9,626 bases of DNA, taken from positions 1 to 9,626 of the forward strand of contig JADFLZ010000050.1 of the NCBI GenBank assembly GCA_022564135.1. The letters are read 5' to 3'. Shown here piece by piece: positions 5,650 through 9,626 of this stretch. The notes below the pieces were generated by a model. The model was not told the origin of the DNA. It saw nothing but the letters and a program-made list of their open reading frames with translations, and did no database searches. Made by a program: the position numbers and the translations under genes. Positions within the stretch are counted from its first letter, which is position 1; the number at the start of each line of letters is the position of its first letter. Origin of the DNA: Candidatus Zixiibacteriota bacterium (GTDB lineage Bacteria > Zixibacteria > MSB-5A5 > GN15 > FEB-12).

Positions 5650-6999
5650 TCAATAGCCAGAGTTGATTCCTAAGCCGTCATAAGGGTATTGCAGGCGATA
5701 GTCGCCGTCGTGGCTGTCATCGACAAAGATAAACCTGCGGTACCTTCCCTTTCGATAATAATGCCAGATCTGTGAAGGATAAGCGTCCAGCGCAAAGGGG
5801 TAATCTTCTATCTGGTCGGGTATGCCATATCTTACTAAAATGCGGCCCCGGTCAGTTTCCCAGCCCTGCCGTCTCAGGTAACCATAATTGGCATTAGCCA
5901 GCCTGACCCTGTTATAGAATTCAGCTCTAAATTCATTTCTTGAGGTTTCAGGGAACGGGTCTTTTGATTTCCAGAAAGTATCGAGAGCGGCTTTTTTCTC
6001 TTCGAGTGATTTTGCCTTTTTTAGTTCTTTGACATCTTTGGGTGAGGCAATAAGAGCTATCTGGTTGAGCAGGACGTCATAGTTATGCTGCAGCAGCGAT
6101 TTCTCGTCCCATCTGATATGAAATTTACCTTTTGTCTTATCGAATTTCTTGCCCCGGGCTCCTTTGAGCTCAATTTCAATTTCATACTCTCCCGGCTCAA
6201 AGCCTTCTACGGAAATCTCTCTTATCTGCCTCGCAAATGGTTTCTCCAAAAGAGAAGTAAGAGTATCCCGGTAGACCATTTTCCCCTTTCTCTTTCTTAT
6301 CAGCGTCTGGACAGTAGCCTTAGCCTGACCTTCAGAACCCGGATAAATTTCGAGATAATAAAGAAGCTTGTTATCTTTGTCTTCTCCGCCCCCGTAATAA
6401 TGCGTTACTGAGGGAATTACTACTTTATCCCCTTTGGCAAACAAATCAGAATTATCCTGGAGCGGTCCTACCGCCTGAGCAAACAGAATTTTGGAAAGTT
6501 TTGGTTTACCTTTGCTGACGTCTTTAAGTTTTGCCTTAAATTCCTTGGTCTTAATATTGCTCTTCTTAGCGTGGTGGTCATTGAGAACAAACCGGACATC
6601 ATACTTGCCCGGGTCAAGCACGAAGTTTATTTGACTGGTACGGTAACTGCTGCCGGAGAGGGCCTCCCGTTTATCAGCGACTGTAATAGTTTTCTCTCTC
6701 TTTTCGACTTTAAGACGGCGGCCGCGTTTATCCATTACTGTTATTTTTATGTCATAAGAAGCTACGAAAAGATCTCCGTCTTCTTTAAAAGCCAGGGAAC
6801 TATTATGTATCTGATAATAGACTTCCAGACGCATCTGCCTGGAGTCCTCAATCGCAAAGGCTGCATAATCTACTTCGATTTCGCGCTGGTTTTTATCCAG
6901 AAATAGTGATCCATAATCTCCCTGGGACAGCACAGAAAAAAGCGGAACTATGGCAATCAACAGAGCCAGTGGTAAAAATGTGTGTTTCTTGAAAAACAT
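5650..6999 (-). CDS. Exported GWxTD-domain protein (first of a pair)
   Basis: The 449-residue protein starts at ATG 6999, with an AGTAGG-like site five bases upstream. Its signal peptide (Lys-Lys, then 'FLPLALLIAIVPLFSV') has probable cleavage near residue 25. The middle is beta-rich with many Lys/Arg ('PGKYDVRFVL', 'PGEYEIEIEL'), resembling the Ig-like modules of the neighbouring paralog. A Lys/Glu-rich helical stretch with 'DTFWKSKDPFPET' leads to the signature G-W-E-T-D at 379-383, 'RGRILVRYG', and 'SQIWHYYRKGRYRRFIFVDD'. It ends with TGA at 5650-5652, which shows that UGA can stop translation in this genome. Because it lies 98 bp below two ABC permeases on the same strand, a role with that envelope transporter is possible but unproven. 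An enzymatic role cannot be read from the sequence. Confidence 0.88.
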   Translation of the reverse strand: MFFKKHTFLPLALLIAIVPLFSVLSQGDYGSLFLDKNQREIEVDYAAFAIEDSRQMRLEVYYQIHNSSLAFKEDGDLFVASYDIKITVMDKRGRRLKVEKREKTITVADKREALSGSSYRTSQINFVLDPGKYDVRFVLNDHHAKKSNIKTKEFKAKLKDVSKGKPKLSKILFAQAVGPLQDNSDLFAKGDKVVIPSVTHYYGGGEDKDNKLLYYLEIYPGSEGQAKATVQTLIRKRKGKMVYRDTLTSLLEKPFARQIREISVEGFEPGEYEIEIELKGARGKKFDKTKGKFHIRWDEKSLLQHNYDVLLNQIALIASPKDVKELKKAKSLEEKKAALDTFWKSKDPFPETSRNEFRAEFYNRVRLANANYGYLRRQGWETDRGRILVRYGIPDQIEDYPFALDAYPSQIWHYYRKGRYRRFIFVDDSHDGDYRLQYPYDGLGINSGY

Positions 7000-7097
7000 G
7001 ACGCCTACTTAATTTAACTAAACTCAAACGCTACGGTTCCAATCTATTACCGGGCGCAGTTCAGTTCAACAAAAAGCTGGCTAATAAACAAGCTGAT

Positions 7098-8348
7098 TTA
7101 TTCGTAGCGGAGAGATTCAATCGGGTCGAGTTTTGAGGCTTTTATAGCGGGATATATGCCAGAAACGAGTCCGACCGTGACGGACACCGTAAAGCCGAGA
7201 ATTATCCAGAAAGGAGAAATTGACAGAGGAAAGCCCAGAGCTAGATTAACTGTTATTCCTAAAAACAACCCGGCCAGAATCCCCGCGATACCGCCGGTTC
7301 CGGAAAGCGTCATGGCTTCGGTCAGAAATTGCATTATGATATTTGAACGCTTGGCCCCGATAGCCTTTCTGACTCCGATTTCACGGGTGCGCTCGGTGAC
7401 AGAGACCAGCATTATGTTCATAACGCCAATACCGCCGACCATAAGGCCCACTGACGTAATCACCACCATACCCATGTAGATTATATTGGTAATATTATTT
7501 ATCTCGTCCTTAAACTGTTCCTGAGTCGACAGCGCAAAATTGTTTTCTTTGTTAAAAGGAACTTTGCGATATACTCTCAAAGCTGCCGTAACTTCTTCTA
7601 TGGCTTCGTCAATCTCTTCGAAACTTCGCGCCCGGCATTCCAGCGTAAGAGCTTTGTCCAGTGGCATCAGTTTTTCAAATGTAGTCAGAGGTATTATCAC
7701 GTAAGTGTTGTCTGAGTCCTCGCCAAAATTTGACTTGACATGCTCCAGTACTCCAATAACCTGAAACTTATCACCATTGACCCTGATTTCCTTTCCAATC
7801 GGATTTTGATTCGGAAATAACAGTTCGGCAACTGCTGTACCCAGGACACAAACCATTAACCTGTATTGGAGATCTATTTCAGAAAAGAACCGGCCGGTCT
7901 CCATATTCTTTTCTCTGACTTTCAGATAATCCGGCCAGGTCCCCATCACCAGCGGATTTTTATAAGCGCGGTTTCTATATTTTGCCTGGTTCCCGCCTAG
8001 TGCGTAAAAGTGATTCCTGGGGGCCACACCATCGACAGTAGGACAGTTAGCCAAAATTGCTTCGGCTTCGCCTACCGACATTTCCGGACGCTTGCGCTCT
8101 TCATCGCTAAGATTATCCCAGTCAGTACCTGAGGCAAATTTCCTGACCGTTATGACATTAGTACCCATCTTGTCTACTTCGTCTTTGGCAGCACCGTCAA
8201 GGCCGTCAATTACTGCCGACATCGATATTACCGAGCCAACGCCTACCATGACGCCAAGGATTGTCAGAAACGAGCGGAACTTATTGCTCATCAGTGAACC
8301 AAGAGCCATCATCACGGCATTTTTTATTTCAACAGGAGACAGTAGCAT
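7098..8348 (-). CDS. ABC transporter permease, MacB/FtsX family (second of a pair)
   Basis: The 416-residue inner-membrane protein has the MacB-type layout: one N-terminal membrane helix (~25-48, after 'NKFRSFLTILG'), a large periplasmic MacB_PCD domain (~50-285), and an FtsX domain with three helices (~289-315, ~336-372, ~378-402). Family marks are 'ERTREIGVRKAIGAKR' from 319, 'IYPAIKASKLDPIESLRYE' at the end and 'LFPNQNPIGKEI' in the periplasmic part. MacB-type systems do not move solute through a pore. They use cytoplasmic ATP hydrolysis to drive periplasmic movement, handing substrates or lipoproteins to an outer-membrane partner. There is no ATPase domain here, so a separate ATPase is needed. 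Only 8 bp separate ATG 8348 from the stop of the other permease, so the two are surely co-transcribed and likely form a heterodimer. The substrate is unknown. Confidence 0.95.
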   Translation of the reverse strand: MLLSPVEIKNAVMMALGSLMSNKFRSFLTILGVMVGVGSVISMSAVIDGLDGAAKDEVDKMGTNVITVRKFASGTDWDNLSDEERKRPEMSVGEAEAILANCPTVDGVAPRNHFYALGGNQAKYRNRAYKNPLVMGTWPDYLKVREKNMETGRFFSEIDLQYRLMVCVLGTAVAELLFPNQNPIGKEIRVNGDKFQVIGVLEHVKSNFGEDSDNTYVIIPLTTFEKLMPLDKALTLECRARSFEEIDEAIEEVTAALRVYRKVPFNKENNFALSTQEQFKDEINNITNIIYMGMVVITSVGLMVGGIGVMNIMLVSVTERTREIGVRKAIGAKRSNIIMQFLTEAMTLSGTGGIAGILAGLFLGITVNLALGFPLSISPFWIILGFTVSVTVGLVSGIYPAIKASKLDPIESLRYE

Positions 8349-8356
8349 ATCGGAAC

Positions 8357-9577
8357 CTATTCAAAACTCAGCGCTTTAATAGGGTCAAGCTTAGCTGCTT
8401 TAAGCGCCGGGTAAATTCCGAAAATCAGTCCCGTACCCATAGAGATAGATAGGCCTGCTATAATAGCCAAAGCCGAAGGAGAAATCTCCATGCCTATCAT
8501 TCCGACCAAAAATTTTGCCAGCAAATAGCCGATTATCATGCCTACTAATCCGCCGGTCGAAGTAAGAATCAATGACTCAAACAGAAACTGTAATAGTATA
8601 TGTTTTCGTTTGGCTCCGATGGCTTTGCGTATGCCTATTTCACGAGTTCTTTCGGAAACAGCCACCATCATTACGTTCATGACCACAATTCCTCCGACTA
8701 CTATGGAAATTGATGAAACTCCAATCAATGCTATTCGGAATACCTTGGTAATAGAATTTAAAAACTCCAGAATAATATCAGCGGTCATTATGTCAAAATT
8801 ATCCTCCTCGTCATAGGCCACGCCTCTTTGCGACCTTAAGAGCAGCCTGACTTCGTCCATGGCGTCATCTAACTTCTCAACTGAAAGCGCTTTGATAACA
8901 ATCTGCAGTCCCCGGCGAGTCTGCCCAAAATGGGCGCCGTATGTAGATAGAGGCATGACCACGAAATTGTCACGTTCTTGCCCGAAGATAGGACCAAATC
9001 TTTTAGCGACACCTATGATATTATATTTCTTACTGCCAACTCTTAAAGTTTTTCCGATGGGATCAATCCCGGGGAAAAGTTTCTCTTTCACCCCGTCTCC
9101 AATCAGCACAACTTGACTCCGGTGTAAATCGTTTTCCATCGAGTGGAATCTCCCCTGGGCAACTTCCATATCAATAATATCAATTAAACTGTAAGTACCG
9201 GCCATGATTCTGCCATCACGGATATGATTGGAGCCATATTTAAACCGGGCCTGTGCAAATGTTCTGGGAGAGACTTTTTCGCATAGATTGCATTCGTTTA
9301 TAAGTAGTTCTGCAGATTTCAGGTTAATTGGCTTGCGCTTTATTTTCTTAAGAAACTCCTCTTCGGAAGTTACAATCATCATCTTGGCAACCACAAATGT
9401 CGATGGCCCCAGACGACCAATCTCAGCTTTGATTGAATTTGTCATACCCTCAAGTGCCGATATAATCGTCATGATGGAAACCATCCCAAAGACGATGCCC
9501 AAAAGTGTCAGCGAAGACCTGAGTTTATTGGCTCTTATTGCATTTGCCGCGATGCCGAATATTGAAAAACCGATCAT
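8357..9577 (-). CDS. ABC transporter permease, MacB/FtsX family (first of a pair)
   Basis: The 406-residue paralog of the downstream permease has an N-terminal membrane helix at ~21-43, a periplasmic MacB_PCD-like domain at ~45-278, and FtsX helices at ~281-304, ~330-355 and ~365-390. Shared marks are 'ERTREIGIRKAIGAKR' from 309, 'LFPGIDPIGKTL', and the terminal 'IYPALKAAKLDPIKALSFE'. A C-x-x-C pair (C96, C99 in 'NECNLCEKV') in the periplasmic domain is a small oddity; the other permease has one Cys near this place. ATG 9577 is chosen because the family's 'A-x-x-A-I-R-A-N-K-L-R' segment follows at normal distance. No strong Shine-Dalgarno is visible. The partner ATPase, and perhaps a membrane-fusion protein, should lie just upstream outside the window. 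Confidence 0.95.
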   Translation of the reverse strand: MIGFSIFGIAANAIRANKLRSSLTLLGIVFGMVSIMTIISALEGMTNSIKAEIGRLGPSTFVVAKMMIVTSEEEFLKKIKRKPINLKSAELLINECNLCEKVSPRTFAQARFKYGSNHIRDGRIMAGTYSLIDIIDMEVAQGRFHSMENDLHRSQVVLIGDGVKEKLFPGIDPIGKTLRVGSKKYNIIGVAKRFGPIFGQERDNFVVMPLSTYGAHFGQTRRGLQIVIKALSVEKLDDAMDEVRLLLRSQRGVAYDEEDNFDIMTADIILEFLNSITKVFRIALIGVSSISIVVGGIVVMNVMMVAVSERTREIGIRKAIGAKRKHILLQFLFESLILTSTGGLVGMIIGYLLAKFLVGMIGMEISPSALAIIAGLSISMGTGLIFGIYPALKAAKLDPIKALSFE

Positions 9578-9595
9578 TTCAAGTTTACCGTTTGG

Positions 9596-9626
9596 CTATT
9601 TGATTCTCTTATCGCTGTCAACTGCA
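9596..9626 (-). CDS. Possible C-terminal tail of an upstream ABC ATPase (partial)
   Basis: On the minus strand one frame reads A-V-D-S-D-K-R-I-K and stops at TAG (9598-9596), 18 bp before the permease ATG. The tail resembles the D-G-x-x-x-S-D-x-R ending of MacB-type ATPases, the expected neighbour here. A competing frame stays open to an ATGA overlap with the permease start. Nine residues are too few for certainty. Confidence 0.3.
   Translation of the reverse strand, partial: AVDSDKRIK

Noticed and set aside
7066..7098. AGCT...AGCT pairing followed by a T run on the minus strand after the permease stop
   Set aside because: A four-pair stem with a 12-base loop is too weak to call a terminator.

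Overview
The window looks like chromosomal DNA of a didermal bacterium of the FCB/Fibrobacteres-Chlorobi-Bacteroidetes type, with candidate division Zixibacteria or a near relative as my best guess. The evidence is a FlgD/Por-type C-terminal sorting tail, several exported DUF1573 proteins, two GWxTD-domain proteins, moderate GC and mostly weak Shine-Dalgarno sites. This placement is inference from family content, not from a marker gene.

Plus strand, 1-4201. The 3' end of a secreted protein with a C-terminal sorting-type domain (1-414) is followed by a complete FAD-linked oxidase of the GlcD/D-lactate dehydrogenase family (481-1842). Next come three tandem paralogs encoding exported DUF1573 proteins (1944-2651, 2654-3403, 3464-4201). 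Minus strand, 9626-4207, convergent with the first block and only 5 bp from it. In transcription order it holds the possible tail of an upstream gene (perhaps an ABC ATPase), two MacB/FtsX-type ABC permeases (9577-8357 and 8348-7098), and two exported GWxTD-domain proteins (6999-5650 and 5616-4207). The minus-strand genes read as one or two operons for an envelope-associated export system plus secreted partners of unknown function. Intergenic gaps are all about 100 bp or shorter. I see no tRNA, rRNA, CRISPR or insertion sequence.

The most interesting signal is in the third DUF1573 gene. Its frame is interrupted once, by TGA at 3668-3670. That codon sits exactly where the other two paralogs have the first cysteine of the conserved Cys-x-Cys motif. 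The same frame then continues for 176 well-conserved codons to a TAA. Starting 14 bases after the TGA there is a perfect 6-bp hairpin with a 3-base loop whose first base is G, 20 nt past the UGA, which is the layout expected of a bacterial SECIS element. The corresponding stretch of the other two paralogs has no such hairpin. I therefore read the gene as a probable selenoprotein: a DUF1573 protein with a U-G-C-T motif in place of C-G-C-T. The SelA/SelB/SelC machinery is not in the window, so a fresh nonsense mutation or base-call error remains possible.
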